IMG/VR virus record: IMGVR_UViG_3300017776_000012
Span: 1-60,954 of that record
DNA from: a virus
DNA: 60,954 nucleotides
Strand: one strand, 5' to 3'
In this document: in pieces, positions 12,101-18,915 of the stretch
How the letters are laid out: every line of letters starts with the position of its first letter
Numbering within the stretch: position 1 is the first letter of the stretch
Notes under the pieces: model-generated
Told to the model about the DNA's origin: nothing
The model's input: only the letters and a program-made list of their open reading frames with translations
Databases searched by the model: none
Translations under genes and position numbers: made by a program

Positions 12101-12858
12101 GTTCCCCAAAGCCAATCATGGGTATATTCTCCGTCTACAGGAGCGTTTGAGTCTGAGGCAATAATATCTCTTGCATCTTGAACTCTTAACTTTGCTCTTC
12201 CAGTAACATCTGTAGTAGGGTCAAGACCTTTTAAACCCTCGATAAATTGAACACCATACGGATCCGCACCATAAGTAGTATCTAAATCTGCTCTAAGTGA
12301 TTCAAGTTTAGCCTGAGTCTCTTTGCTCATAGCACTCGATAAAAGACCAAGACCAATCAGAGCTTGAGCATCATTAACATTAGCTCTAATATTATCAACA
12401 GCGCCAAAAGCACCTGTTCTAGCTCCTAGCTCCTGTACGCCTGCAGCCTTAAAAGTTGCACCGCCTGTTTGGATGTCCATTGAGATATCGCGTAAACGTT
12501 CTTCTCTTTGCGCTTCTGATTTTTTAAAGGTTGCTTCAGTTAAGCCTTGGTATCCCGGACCAGTAACGTCTGTAATATCCTGTCGGATGCCGCTGTATTC
12601 CAAGCTGCTCGGCAATCCGCTATCTCTTAAAATTTCTTTAAACTCTTGACGCTCTTCTTCCTCTTTAATAAGACTTTCTCTAACAGCATTTTCTTGAGCA
12701 GCAATTGGAGAAAAGGATGATCGATAATACTCTGAAAGAATATTGTCTGCTTCTTGTTGGGCCTCTGTTGGCTGCTCTGCAGGCTCTTGAGTAGGCTCTT
12801 GAATAAAGGGATTATTGAAATTTCTAAGGACATTAATTGGACGATCTTGGTCTACCAT
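1..12858 (-). CDS. Giant ejected internal virion protein (T7 gp16 position), first 4,286 codons; continues at 58738-60831
   Basis: One uninterrupted frame starts at the ATG at 12858 (GAGGAA six bases upstream) and runs off the left edge. Because the window ends overlap by 123 bases, it continues in frame to the stop at 58738: 14,952 nt, 4,983 residues, roughly 550 kDa. It follows the gp14/gp15-like internal virion genes, so packaging in the head and ejection with the DNA is inferred. Seen in order: a disordered P/E/Q-rich start (1-50); Gly/Ala-rich hydrophobic stretches near 336-373 and 496-517; long charged coiled-coil-like stretches; a SAP-like stretch near 2608-2655; HEAVH at 2960-2964; HEIAH at 3583-3587 with candidate third zinc ligand E3646. 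The layout resembles the ejected 'polyvalent proteins' of phages. I saw no polymerase or lytic transglycosylase motif. The frame is sure; the function is inferred. Confidence 0.9.
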   Translation of the reverse strand, partial: MVDQDRPINVLRNFNNPFIQEPTQEPAEQPTEAQQEADNILSEYYRSSFSPIAAQENAVRESLIKEEEERQEFKEILRDSGLPSSLEYSGIRQDITDVTGPGYQGLTEATFKKSEAQREERLRDISMDIQTGGATFKAAGVQELGARTGAFGAVDNIRANVNDAQALIGLGLLSSAMSKETQAKLESLRADLDTTYGADPYGVQFIEGLKGLDPTTDVTGRAKLRVQDARDIIASDSNAPVDGEYTHDWLWGTLTTDPVLKQMLDQAGVTKENSLMFSESQSGAFVKGMEAVSRRLYEHQLVLEQMQLSRNTEIGMLTSIKDMLVQDPDMAPEMGIELLGGAIVTGGSILGTTATAGAAAPIGATATTAYWSVFTAKWARRAGKIANKSRKVKEKLAKIKQLEKLDPKKFKGLGRATELLLKVRPGSLSMTGNLAEVLMETQTTWSRATKALVWSGAQGIDGAAGGLLANAYSNSERKSILSTLYNEGEDINFMDNWAAATLTSAVASLGLGAAFKGMGSSVSLGVEKYIKGNKDVEIKEFYLQSLFGNKGIKAADKLKNQKELWARVYGDTPEANNNFDEASNVGFMGWLKGEDVGTKLLLSGARQRARANVMVSLLTDGQVTTVDELRSRFGFTEGMNNTIYEGDMEEALGRAVESIEKKYASSIKDGTFSGLGPQGLRAMLIDDPEFQSKVRGKDGTFYSDEDIKRFKEKQYGLLAAEEEALGVDAELQTIIKSYPDPEERRAKVQELIEARIAEAITRQEGVDAEVSEITLKLDEDEAVIGGIKNRMIDFLTVGNTAEELTKTPEGKRRLQLILNNFEAALNFKFTAETIKELELNRKVPLTAEQRSRLEELIAAKNVGIEKQTATAKSSFADIKAFAEANGISFDPKVINRIGKNKRGARRKLVKDLKSSDPKKKEKAFKQLLKLVDSKDKDTREILDTLIEFQEELSDVETKFGNAEKRKTKRGKSKDITDQKTKYLKERLEKLRKLAAQNEAGDLNIDPDNQGDIPTSAGFRDQSGIIEEQREVELNKNYDKYSIEVLTNKAILDAYEKSNGTVSQALARQLFRRYLPSSHPLLQLKTLDEANMRQLLLEAQDVINERNVNDRDIQNSISGRRTLYDTASVEADFELGKSQAKQANTVLLAMLDNVKMGDPSRFVAPRVRSDAKADLETRNARAAASRLDYDINEDIQALESAILKLKNVMMSETKHASLGNEGTGTRAAVMSLFKSAIDDNISVLADIDIDAVFGQALASQGTTREFDTFNLEQVLQILERRRDLGIQYVKTRQLAEDLNEEYTARYTIINASVAKSKDRIESLTKRASGKEPLQEGETLETVKDLLNKEVEALDKLRAKRAGLQRDMAIEQSSAATAASKTPQQVRLEQSQLLTELRKQEAQEAKNKAGTEVRGAANEEDYVNKLVESLITLSSRKGDNLSRSSLLNTKNAIEYIEAEVIPYLPISPELKAKGVKALAIFGNGELDFQTPDTMAAALRSLFRDNVDGSKRYNTEVIELDEDTNSFNVIKFKNSEEVKDFSAVQPGTDKQIAKILDQIIYEDKVRRINELDFDDPKGPSEEDVIKFIQDGNLTQNMSTAQDRASLTIHADQIPPPLRTDLDRVESIEFYLDRTVEQMLDLPPTHYSFIHDDLKALPGQFGIRMEDINTRAYFRYDIEEGRDNPWAEADPSGGFPVAIPLADPDNNYSIAHAILDASAWLYPEMTPEILRAFERGDDVAKAAKGSKGKGSRLIAQADGSTNGSKHGVAESIAFRRRVQLFEALNSDKPEVAEGALQLVKDLVEADGSTDIDFYQNLTYEIGAELPDKAGDSSMSIGVRRALYAMNNADTERPFWVRGSKAGRSFAKKPLMIVPYNAKRKAVKNSIRSFFDDPDNAMYKNAMLAQAKKEGVTYDQVVEELTTAMLGGKDRALMGLVEKATGIPDSAGRMKAVLDPDGLRNSLLPKAILDDKLEWNSPDGIKVMLDHATKLAKLANKNKATMAKEVDVIFRALQIEAFATSMLRKKEFDLVGTIPGVGEKLQKAKSPETMDDAMDIARLRFMQELTVIDELQKARESKDGPKIKELESLITGSKFTFFDRTTQALNRTAFTVARDDPSVKHILKMTGQDAGGMSPSRALENTDDAIYINNLMDWRTRFVAPHTKEMDHKGEKSRRVILDPVQFVEESDATFKTSKAEAREDLELVELYANNPDAEGALSHSDWYAKHVDQGKAFAGGIYDIKYMGNMTKREQIANRIKELAKDRTQLQEEWRKINQQLAKKGQRVLSPDASVDDIIAAATKLEEIRIRRLALKNALITISPEFDAPLQKTADGTLVQTPPMTKEQAFREWRAQSDDIEAASNRIKEQDVDTTDSEYRKRFGNPWSSQYDEDGNLKLDDLENPEIEQRLRERELQNNSENKLMELTPQTPRTMGGGLGFRAIHPTQHIDNVLGVPALREVHQVKTMGYTQELATGTDGEKAVVQRKLLAERDSTTIDTNLQENGVLFDIDERNRVEFTDEEFLADVDISMEALSRSETLGVQSSPEQTDIIVQSILTKHARKYGLDDLLGGEQTVTETISEPEMISVRREVPQEDARNNLEKAETLDLPKETYLGNRKYTKTKLTEMAEALGITIPAKVKRGKKEPLLDYLLAERAKSRAGTGKFVDEEIPTGKTIERTVERVVDKTEPRWDLIYGHQVWVNNVIKFNEEVKKFDQILDGLVKDSKITQSEAKIRRTKGIAALEEKWQKVVDQRVEDFETTADNPYDSNSVDPYQNIRTFKVRDEQGNRLTLREALLSVSEDERRRSNVGLVDEQGSLQGNKLDTSSQFSAPAPTRGEDIGYVRDPETGALLLKTSDNRVIVKDPTKKEKQGERIEAGGLLNVKGFATPEEGFAVGYRAENGEYVDIENLDANEAFVVAITHAKDATVLRKVVQNHMSELYPDQKIKITDGLIELTLNADQAMRLHEAVHSDLEIPNADKNVRFTMNGLEIMSGRIIGHQTRRVASANQARHVLQISSNRYVGDMLFTSALANNNVKRVQARHAKMDSHLNETREFATNLDNENQLILGFLERNAEPGVVSRSSFHQTRYLDLKKMWEDESFRDRVIMSTLDQKEIAAKDLLGVEDLNLISPYQVSASRLNTLDRQMFDPTGEDRLNLKEGKDTTYIISVKQDGEPVEYVGLKELREVLGVKSLDDIKMLSGLDDIEPLALGAILGGRSSTIKADIKKQYITADDFKRIRKAIVAKEAEIREGEQIFGRNSIEKLQEIGGLSDAEIKDAKRLAGLVFINPKFINMRILNNPEYASAYGIKATDKVLAAAQEIVASQKILQHGIDIAVSDGVTRQGYAPVALRMLQEDPDLQTKILNGEELSNVDYQKLYEAWLNYEPGRPGSPELRAAREPGNIKDGGTPRQKDHKKRIDEGVQIARQIMLRSEQDVNTGIKTDRPLYKGEYPDKEDGTPGDAEYFMNKTNFRNHIKDKNGQPSEAHEAIDKQLETLVQSGTLTVRELKMLRAVLAQMDGNLLENLDFFETSNIKQKAIELAKEQGLDAPNFGGRSPAGFINTSKTGISLHLLKGRLGRELTAVDVILHEIAHAAQARLYDHGSPEWHMTNSMLNNPEAPELVKRLVLAMNNGVLDGKTKRQIEFYLENPDEFVAALFSYNMQARTFKDRVTMEAAYRDADKAVSGSGSAIKNILQKMINFSYAKILHIRKVFLDLDPSYRNQIDSMTDVLLGKAEMPLRDLGDRKGSIQFNTGTGSKLAQIQAYKKERDALIYEFGQSKDSVEVKELDEAILELENSIGEGLKPGEYDRPEVMPLSAISNNVELRIQKTITNGRVDFQKLVDDDPKLAIAFLAKHVLPYMRKGDYTDLSGKTYSMEELYDAATNSNYVSKAQKLTIGQKLKGGIDSLALAGSNTEATINSKVSLTSGDAKYMLVQMIAELFDNNSLSSESTFNGSKLSTFSQIGENIDADLNVRMAFHRDKLRAALFRTVKYDSRLGKSGRILGENSMGSEQRSRDLDDVMQLAGKSLISGRAGDSARSEIKAMKESEDPKMKEVGSILEEMAEELKLNSEYVQDLSYRSGMLQGHTINMSGPVPLKLKLDRAEMMSDSGSSYDNWAGSLGKLTERKMLSSIEDPEGSRLLDTNTLVAAGILPVEDIRKASIVKQPSVIYDHLVKLSELETPLIDKARLDALNKEGYFSEGGSLHKSMLDEETTLNVEFMGMLTDEGLNKYKSRISSFDGMGNELREFFSVLKSKIDRSAEAPAVVRSNASGGHQFEGTADIRQYLYTKKT

Positions 12859-12868
12859 GCTCAGTTCC

Positions 12869-13180
12869 TCACTGTTGGTTTCTTAAGTTCTGTAATAAAA
12901 ACATGTTATTCATGTTTGCAATTTCTTGAGGCTTCTGACCTCTATCTAATAACAGATTATAATCCCGCTCATTTAATTGACCGCGACTAGAGTCTTGTTT
13001 GACATTAACATTAGCAGGAGCTGGATGCCTTTTGATTGTAGGCCTAGATCCTTCTTCTGCAATGAGCTCTACTAGTTCATCTTGCGAGTTCACTTGCATA
13101 GGCTCAATGGTAATTTTTTTACCGTCTAATGGATTTAACCATGTATTTGCGCGTGGTGTTGGTAATAAAAAAGTTCTCAT
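12869..13180 (-). CDS. Small protein of the internal virion cluster, unknown function
   Basis: This 103-aa frame starts at an ATG overlapping the stop of the gp15-like gene (ATGA) and ends 10 bases before the giant gene's ATG, so the three genes are translationally linked. The protein is soluble in appearance, rich in N, Q and P, with no membrane segment and no recognised domain. Its position between two predicted ejected proteins suggests a virion component or a partner for one of them, but nothing in the sequence proves it. Confidence 0.8.
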   Translation of the reverse strand: MRTFLLPTPRANTWLNPLDGKKITIEPMQVNSQDELVELIAEEGSRPTIKRHPAPANVNVKQDSSRGQLNERDYNLLLDRGQKPQEIANMNNMFLLQNLRNQQ

Positions 13181-16100
13181 TCTTCTTCCTCTAGGCTCCT
13201 ATTTAATCGATCAAGGTCTGCTTGGGTGTATGAACTGCCCAGCGTGGCACTCTTCTTTCTAGCCGGAGAAGAAAAGTCTACGTTACCTTTATTAATGGAT
13301 TCAATTCCCCATTGACTTACTGGGATAAACTCACCTTGTAAGGTTTTAGGGAAGTAAAAAGGAAAAGTATCTTGAATGCCTTCGTTAACGCTAGTTGTTG
13401 TTATTGAAAATGTTGTTACGTTTTGTTCAGATTGATTAACATCAAATGAATAGTTATCTGGATTTTTCCACAAACTATATCGTAATGATGGAGTACCAGA
13501 TACTCCTGCGGTAGTTCTATCTAACATGAAGTACATATTTTTCACAGATAGACCTCTTGCCATCTCTACAAGCGCCTGATCAATTTCTTTGGGACTAAAA
13601 AACTCTGGATCGGCACGCTTTCTTTTATAGATTTTAAATTCATCTAAAATATCAAGTTCTTTTGCTAAGGTTTCGTCTAAGTTGTCTTTTAAAAACATCT
13701 CAATACGAAGTGCTCTCTCTTGTCTAATTTCTGCCTCAGGAAAAACTAGAGATAACCCATGCTCTAACACAGTTGTTGTCCGTCTTACTTTGTTTTGAGA
13801 TATAGCATCAGCAATAGCACCTATGTTAGCCTGCACAAGGCGTCTGCCATAGCGAGAGTCACCTACGCCTCTACGTTGATTTCCCGTAAGGTTTGCTTTA
13901 GGGTCGGCATACTGAGCATCTAAAGCCTGCATCGTTCGATGAGCGTGCCTCAATGTACCTGCATCAGAAGCACTGTCTCGTTTAATTATTAGAGGTGTTT
14001 TATTCTCTTGATTTATAACTATAAACGTACCATTTTCTTCATTAAAAGTAGTAGATAAAGCAGCAATATGTGAATCCTGAAGGATTTGATAATAAAGCCT
14101 AGTTTCTCCGTCCACATTTTGATCTGCTTGCAGTCCAGCTAGCTCATCTTTGTTTCTACCTACATTAATCCGTATCTGTCTCTGAAGCTCTCTTTGATAC
14201 TCTTGATTCACTTCAGAGTTAACGTTTGTAAGCTCTGTAATAACTCTACGATTAATACCTTTGTCTTCAAAATGCTTTACAAGACCAGAGAACATGGACT
14301 TATCTGTTCCCTCAAATGTTTTTGTAAATTGTCTTCTAAGCTGTGCCGCGTCTGATCCTTTTGAATCAATCATTCCTAGATAGGTCCTAGCCTTTGCAAC
14401 ACCACCCTCTTGAAGTGTAGAGGGATTTTGGAGAAATGCCATACTTGCCTGCATAAAGGGATTATTATAATTATCTATATCCTGAGATAAACTCATAATA
14501 TTACTTTCTAAGGTTCCCGGAGCAGCTAGTATTAGCTTAGCAGTGACATCAACTTGTGCAGCTAAAGATGTATTTCCTGCTACTTGGCCATTAAGAAAAG
14601 TGCTTCCTTCTATGTGATTTCTATTATCCTGTTCAATAGTGATAGAAGCATCAGCTCCACTTCTGACCGCTACAGCCTCTTCTGTTATACTAAAAGTATT
14701 TCTAACCATTTGTTCATACTCGCCGAAAAAACTATAAATTTCTTCTTCATTCCCAAGCTGTCTATTTAACTGCACTAAAGCGGAGTTAATAAATACTCTA
14801 GCCTCATTGGTAGTAAATACAGCGTTATCTTGTAAAGTAGAACCATCTTTATTAAACGTAATATCTTTATTCTCGTTGCTAGCAAAACTTGCTAAGATAT
14901 CACGAAGGGCTGAAGACTGAGCATCTGTGTCCATTAATATATTGACACCGTTTTGAAGTCCGGTACTCTCACTAGCCAGTCTAGCGTTTTCTAACTCATA
15001 AACATAAGCAGCTGCGGCAATATGTCCTCTTAAGTGTGTAATTATTTCACCTTTAGTTTCAGCGATTTTTGTGATTTTATCGCTCTCGCTTAATCCTTCG
15101 GTTTGATTTATACCATTTACAGTTGTATTATATTCTTCCTTTAAAACCTTAAACAATTGAGGATCCATGCGGAGAACACCAGCAAATTCAGTTTGAACAT
15201 CATCAAACCATTGAGGACTAAGATCCCCTCCGGGGGCAACAAAGCGATTGTTAAATCCTCTTAATACCGCAATAGAGGGCCTTCCTGAATCCTTAGCTAC
15301 TCCTACAGGAGTAACATCTGTTTCTTTAGTATCTAAATTTTGATTTAAAAGCTTTGCCATATCTCCGGGCTCTGCAGTAGAACTTCCAGACATACCTCGC
15401 AGTAAACTCTCATCGTGGCTAGTTAATACTTTTACAATAGACTGCTCTAAAGGATTCAGCAAAGGCATTTCGGCCCTGATAGCTAACACAGTACCTCTCC
15501 TGTTTGGTTCTGTTTGAAGGGTATTAGCTCTAGCTTCAGTAACAAGAGCCATCTCTCTGTCAACTAAATTATCCCAAGTTTTCTTTGCTGCTTCGTAAGA
15601 ATCAAACTTAAAAATGCCTTCAATCTTAGAAGGATCATCACCAATTTGAATCTCATTTAAATCAACCTTAGAGCCATCTCGATTTGAAATGCCAGGATAA
15701 ACAAAGTATTCTCCTTCAGATTCTCCAATCTGCCAGTCATGGACCACAGGCTGACGTTCATTAGGATTAGACGTACTTTGCCATAGGTTAACTCCTACGT
15801 CTACTTTTTCACCCAATGCATCTTTAACTGAGTATTGCCTATAAAGAAAGCTGCCGTTGCTATCAGAGGCAAAAAGACCATTAACTGTATCCATCTCTTC
15901 AGGAAAATAATTGGTTAAGAGAGGAGCAATATTCTCTAAAAAGTATCCCTGAAGAGCTTCAGGATTACCTCTAAATTTGCCTTCAGATGCGTTTAATAAT
16001 GATTCTACTGTAGTCAATACAGGAGCAGCTAATTTTTTCTTAACTTCATCAACAACGCCCTGTCTAAATTCTACATACTCTGCATTAATATCACCAAGAA

Positions 16101-17424
16101 TACTTTGAAAAATATCAGCATCTTCGTTTTTATCTAAACCTGCAGCTATAAATTCATTATAGGTAGGAGAAATAGATTCTAAAGCTTTGTCGCCATAATC
16201 TTCAGTAAAGGTTGTAATGTCTTCAGGCACGAATGTAGTCAAGGCATTAAATCTATTTACGCGATCTATGCGATTAACTTCGGCTTCTTCTAAAGTAGCC
16301 CCTTCATTTGAAGGAATTCCTGTTAAATAAGGTTTATCTAATTCACCTTGTACAAGAGAGGCAAACCTTTGAGCCCAAGAAATAGATTCCCCCCTAGAGT
16401 TTATTGAGGGAGTTTCAGCTAATAAGGCAGCAGCTTCAGAACTAATATCTCTACCAGCATCAATAGCTCCCTGTAACGATAATGTCTTAGACTGCAATCG
16501 CCTGCTGTTTACTTCAGCCCGATCTGCTTCCCGGATTATTTTTTGTGCATTTTGTACAATAGGAACTAAAGCTTCATCTAAAGTACTGTTTAAAGCATCA
16601 AGAGTAAACTGATCTAAAGCTCCTTCTTGTTCTAATTGTTCTAATTCAGGCTGTACTAATGCTGTATAAAAACTATTTCCAATAGCAAGAAAATCATAAT
16701 TACCGTCTTTATCTGGAACAACATTAGTATCTGCAAAAAGGCTTCTTAAGCCTTCTGTATACGCAGGAGTACCCGGAGCCGCACCAATTTTGTCTTGAAT
16801 GCCTTGAGTAACTGCAATAGAAAGCTGCGACTGGGCAGCAGTTAAAGCTCTTTTTTGATTGTTTGCATTAATAGTATCGATTATAGGTCTTGCTTGAGGC
16901 TCTAATTGTTCCCAGACTTGTCCGCCTTCCCACGCATTCTCTAAACTTTTATACTGCTCCATAATCCCATCTTCATCGAAGGGATTGTTTTTAACATAAT
17001 CTTTAAACTCACTAAATCTAGTTTCAGCAATAGCGTCAACATTTAAGCCAGTAGCATTGGCATGCCTCTTAGAAAACTCTTTATGAGCACTGGTTCTATT
17101 AGGGATAACACCTCTACTTGCGACATCTTGATACCGATTAAGGTTCCGTGAAGCTACATCTTCTGTGGTATATCCGTCAATGATGTCTTGGTTCTTTTTA
17201 GTTTCAAGTTCATCTAATACAGAATAACCTTTATTTTCAATAGCCTTACTGAACACATCAAAGGTTCTTTGAAAGTTTTTATCAAAGGCATAGAAGTGGT
17301 CTAAGGCAGATACCTTAGGAGCAACTTGAAGAACAGGAACAGTCTCAACGCCTTGAAACGGAGTTACAGCCGTAGGAACCTTTGCTGGCGTAAATTTATT
17401 ATCTTGTCCAAAAATTATGCTCAT
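13177..17424 (-). CDS. Internal virion protein B-like (T7 gp15 position), 1,415 aa
   Basis: A long frame with a good ribosome site (AAGGAATTTAAAA before the ATG) follows the gp14-like gene by 2 nt. In T7, gp14, gp15 and gp16 are encoded consecutively, form the internal core, and are ejected to build a channel across the envelope. This gene holds the middle position and its product is large, mostly helical, acidic and repeat-poor, as expected of gp15. At 1,415 residues it is nearly twice T7 gp15 (747). No enzymatic motif was recognised. The assignment rests on gene order and general character, not on a specific motif. Confidence 0.75.
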   Translation of the reverse strand: MSIIFGQDNKFTPAKVPTAVTPFQGVETVPVLQVAPKVSALDHFYAFDKNFQRTFDVFSKAIENKGYSVLDELETKKNQDIIDGYTTEDVASRNLNRYQDVASRGVIPNRTSAHKEFSKRHANATGLNVDAIAETRFSEFKDYVKNNPFDEDGIMEQYKSLENAWEGGQVWEQLEPQARPIIDTINANNQKRALTAAQSQLSIAVTQGIQDKIGAAPGTPAYTEGLRSLFADTNVVPDKDGNYDFLAIGNSFYTALVQPELEQLEQEGALDQFTLDALNSTLDEALVPIVQNAQKIIREADRAEVNSRRLQSKTLSLQGAIDAGRDISSEAAALLAETPSINSRGESISWAQRFASLVQGELDKPYLTGIPSNEGATLEEAEVNRIDRVNRFNALTTFVPEDITTFTEDYGDKALESISPTYNEFIAAGLDKNEDADIFQSILGDINAEYVEFRQGVVDEVKKKLAAPVLTTVESLLNASEGKFRGNPEALQGYFLENIAPLLTNYFPEEMDTVNGLFASDSNGSFLYRQYSVKDALGEKVDVGVNLWQSTSNPNERQPVVHDWQIGESEGEYFVYPGISNRDGSKVDLNEIQIGDDPSKIEGIFKFDSYEAAKKTWDNLVDREMALVTEARANTLQTEPNRRGTVLAIRAEMPLLNPLEQSIVKVLTSHDESLLRGMSGSSTAEPGDMAKLLNQNLDTKETDVTPVGVAKDSGRPSIAVLRGFNNRFVAPGGDLSPQWFDDVQTEFAGVLRMDPQLFKVLKEEYNTTVNGINQTEGLSESDKITKIAETKGEIITHLRGHIAAAAYVYELENARLASESTGLQNGVNILMDTDAQSSALRDILASFASNENKDITFNKDGSTLQDNAVFTTNEARVFINSALVQLNRQLGNEEEIYSFFGEYEQMVRNTFSITEEAVAVRSGADASITIEQDNRNHIEGSTFLNGQVAGNTSLAAQVDVTAKLILAAPGTLESNIMSLSQDIDNYNNPFMQASMAFLQNPSTLQEGGVAKARTYLGMIDSKGSDAAQLRRQFTKTFEGTDKSMFSGLVKHFEDKGINRRVITELTNVNSEVNQEYQRELQRQIRINVGRNKDELAGLQADQNVDGETRLYYQILQDSHIAALSTTFNEENGTFIVINQENKTPLIIKRDSASDAGTLRHAHRTMQALDAQYADPKANLTGNQRRGVGDSRYGRRLVQANIGAIADAISQNKVRRTTTVLEHGLSLVFPEAEIRQERALRIEMFLKDNLDETLAKELDILDEFKIYKRKRADPEFFSPKEIDQALVEMARGLSVKNMYFMLDRTTAGVSGTPSLRYSLWKNPDNYSFDVNQSEQNVTTFSITTTSVNEGIQDTFPFYFPKTLQGEFIPVSQWGIESINKGNVDFSSPARKKSATLGSSYTQADLDRLNRSLEEEE

Positions 17425-17426
17425 TT

Positions 17427-18467
17427 TTAAATTCCTTGTCCGCCAATTGGCGCACTGTATGAAGTACCTGTAGGTGAGTTATATGTATAATAGCCTGAAG
17501 GTATTCCTCCGCCTGTAACTACTGAGTCACCCCCCGGTAAAGTTACTGTATTTGTTGCGGGGGATCCCCCAAAACCTTGTCCCCCTGCATTGACGTATGC
17601 TCCAACACCGCCCGCAATACTACCTGCAACGCCCATTAACATCTGAGAATTTGCAGCACTCTTAGCCGCTTGATAGCCTGTTGCGATATTCTGAGTTTCA
17701 GCTTTCTTTGCAATCTCAGCATTGCTTCTAATAAGATCTGCCATTGTTCTAATGTTTGCAGCTTCTGCATCAGCAGAGGCTCTTAAAGAGGCTGAGCTAT
17801 CATATAGGGTAGGCTTTCTACCGGGGACAAATAATGATTTTGAAGACTTTCTTGCTTTAACTTTAATGCTGCGTCTAGCATTTCTTTCAGCTGATCTCAG
17901 TTGAAGCCTTGCAGTAGTATCGTTATTTATAATCTCTTTATCTAAACTATTATAGGCTGCAGCTTTGTACCTCATGACTGAAGAAGAGTAAGGATTAAGA
18001 TTTCTTTTATTAGCAGTATTAGAGAAAGCGTTTAGAGATTTACTAAACTGTTGGTTTGCTGTAGTGTTGGCTTTTTCTTGTTGCATTAAAATGCCCATCT
18101 GCTGATCAGCAAGCTCGTCAGCTAGACCTAAAGGAATGCTTACTCCTCCGCCAGCTCCTGAAGAACTTTGAAAATTCTTCTGCATGACTGCCAGTTGTTC
18201 TCTGTGACTAGCATACTTATAGTTAGCCATAGCAACTTTATTGTTCATATTCTCTTGAGCAATAGCAGCATTAGTCTGTGCAAAGATTCCTTGAATCTGC
18301 ATAGCTTCTTCAGTATCTGCTTTTTGCATAGTCATTTGATAGTTAGCTGCAGCAGCCCGTCTTCTATTTTCTGCCTCTGCTTTTGCTGCTTTTTTAGCGG
18401 CACTGCTTCCAAAAATGCTAGAAGCAATACCTGCTCCTGCTACAATACTTGCTGCTACAATTGGCAT
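17427..18467 (-). CDS. Internal virion protein A-like (T7 gp14 position), 346 aa
   Basis: The protein begins with a hydrophobic Gly/Ala segment (residues 3-22, VAASIVAGAGIASSIFGSSA), followed by an Ala/Lys/Gln-rich helical body (about 25-115) and a Gly/Ser/Thr-rich C-terminal tail. This is the usual look of T7 gp14-type proteins, which insert in the outer membrane at the start of ejection. The start is supported by AGGAG upstream. The gene sits between the terminase region and the gp15-like gene, the normal place among T7 relatives with rearranged terminase genes. T7 gp14 is shorter (196 aa). Confidence 0.75.
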   Translation of the reverse strand: MPIVAASIVAGAGIASSIFGSSAAKKAAKAEAENRRRAAAANYQMTMQKADTEEAMQIQGIFAQTNAAIAQENMNNKVAMANYKYASHREQLAVMQKNFQSSSGAGGGVSIPLGLADELADQQMGILMQQEKANTTANQQFSKSLNAFSNTANKRNLNPYSSSVMRYKAAAYNSLDKEIINNDTTARLQLRSAERNARRSIKVKARKSSKSLFVPGRKPTLYDSSASLRASADAEAANIRTMADLIRSNAEIAKKAETQNIATGYQAAKSAANSQMLMGVAGSIAGGVGAYVNAGGQGFGGSPATNTVTLPGGDSVVTGGGIPSGYYTYNSPTGTSYSAPIGGQGI

Positions 18468-18468
18468 A

Positions 18469-18915
18469 TTAGTCTCCTAAATATGATATAATATCTTTAA
18501 TCTTATTGTCAAGCTCCTCTGTGTAACAAAAGAAATGAGGTAGCTTCATAAGCTTCTTCTTCTGCTCCAAAAAATGCTCTATAATGTCTAAATGAGTCTG
18601 CTGATTAAATCGAATCTTTTCATTTACAGTCTCCATGCTCTTTAACTGAGCTGCTTTATCTTCACGTTCAAGTATGACAAGTCGTTGTATTTTCTTCCTA
18701 AAAGGCCAAGGATCCCAGAGTTTAACGACAACATCCCTATAGTCTAGGGGCCTTATCTCCTCATCCCACGGCATTTCATAGAAGCCGTTAGGGTTGTCTT
18801 TCTTATCCACATACCAGGGGAAAGACTCACCTACTACAGGCAACCCGCTCAAATGAGCTTCGTGCATTGTAAAAGATGTACCTACTCTAGGGCCAATACC
18901 TGTCACAACTTTCAT
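18469..18915 (-). CDS. Sulfotransferase-like P-loop protein, 148 aa
   Basis: The N-terminus reads MKVVTGIGPRVGTSF, a P-loop variant like the GxGRSGTS loop of phage proteins related to sulfotransferases, which bind the 5'-phosphate of PAPS. A following GLPVVGE and a later NPNGFYE also fit that family. The rest is a charged helical tail. I take the ATG at 18915, which overlaps the terminase stop as TAATG with GGGAG in front; a GTG two codons upstream is possible. The protein is short for a catalytic sulfotransferase, so activity is doubtful. It lies between TerL and the internal virion genes and could be a virion or packaging accessory. Confidence 0.6.
   Translation of the reverse strand: MKVVTGIGPRVGTSFTMHEAHLSGLPVVGESFPWYVDKKDNPNGFYEMPWDEEIRPLDYRDVVVKLWDPWPFRKKIQRLVILEREDKAAQLKSMETVNEKIRFNQQTHLDIIEHFLEQKKKLMKLPHFFCYTEELDNKIKDIISYLGD

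Noticed and set aside
1-12858. A virion RNA polymerase (N4 type) within the giant protein
   Set aside because: I looked for the catalytic DxxGR, K...Y and HDS motifs and found none, whereas both real polymerases show them clearly.
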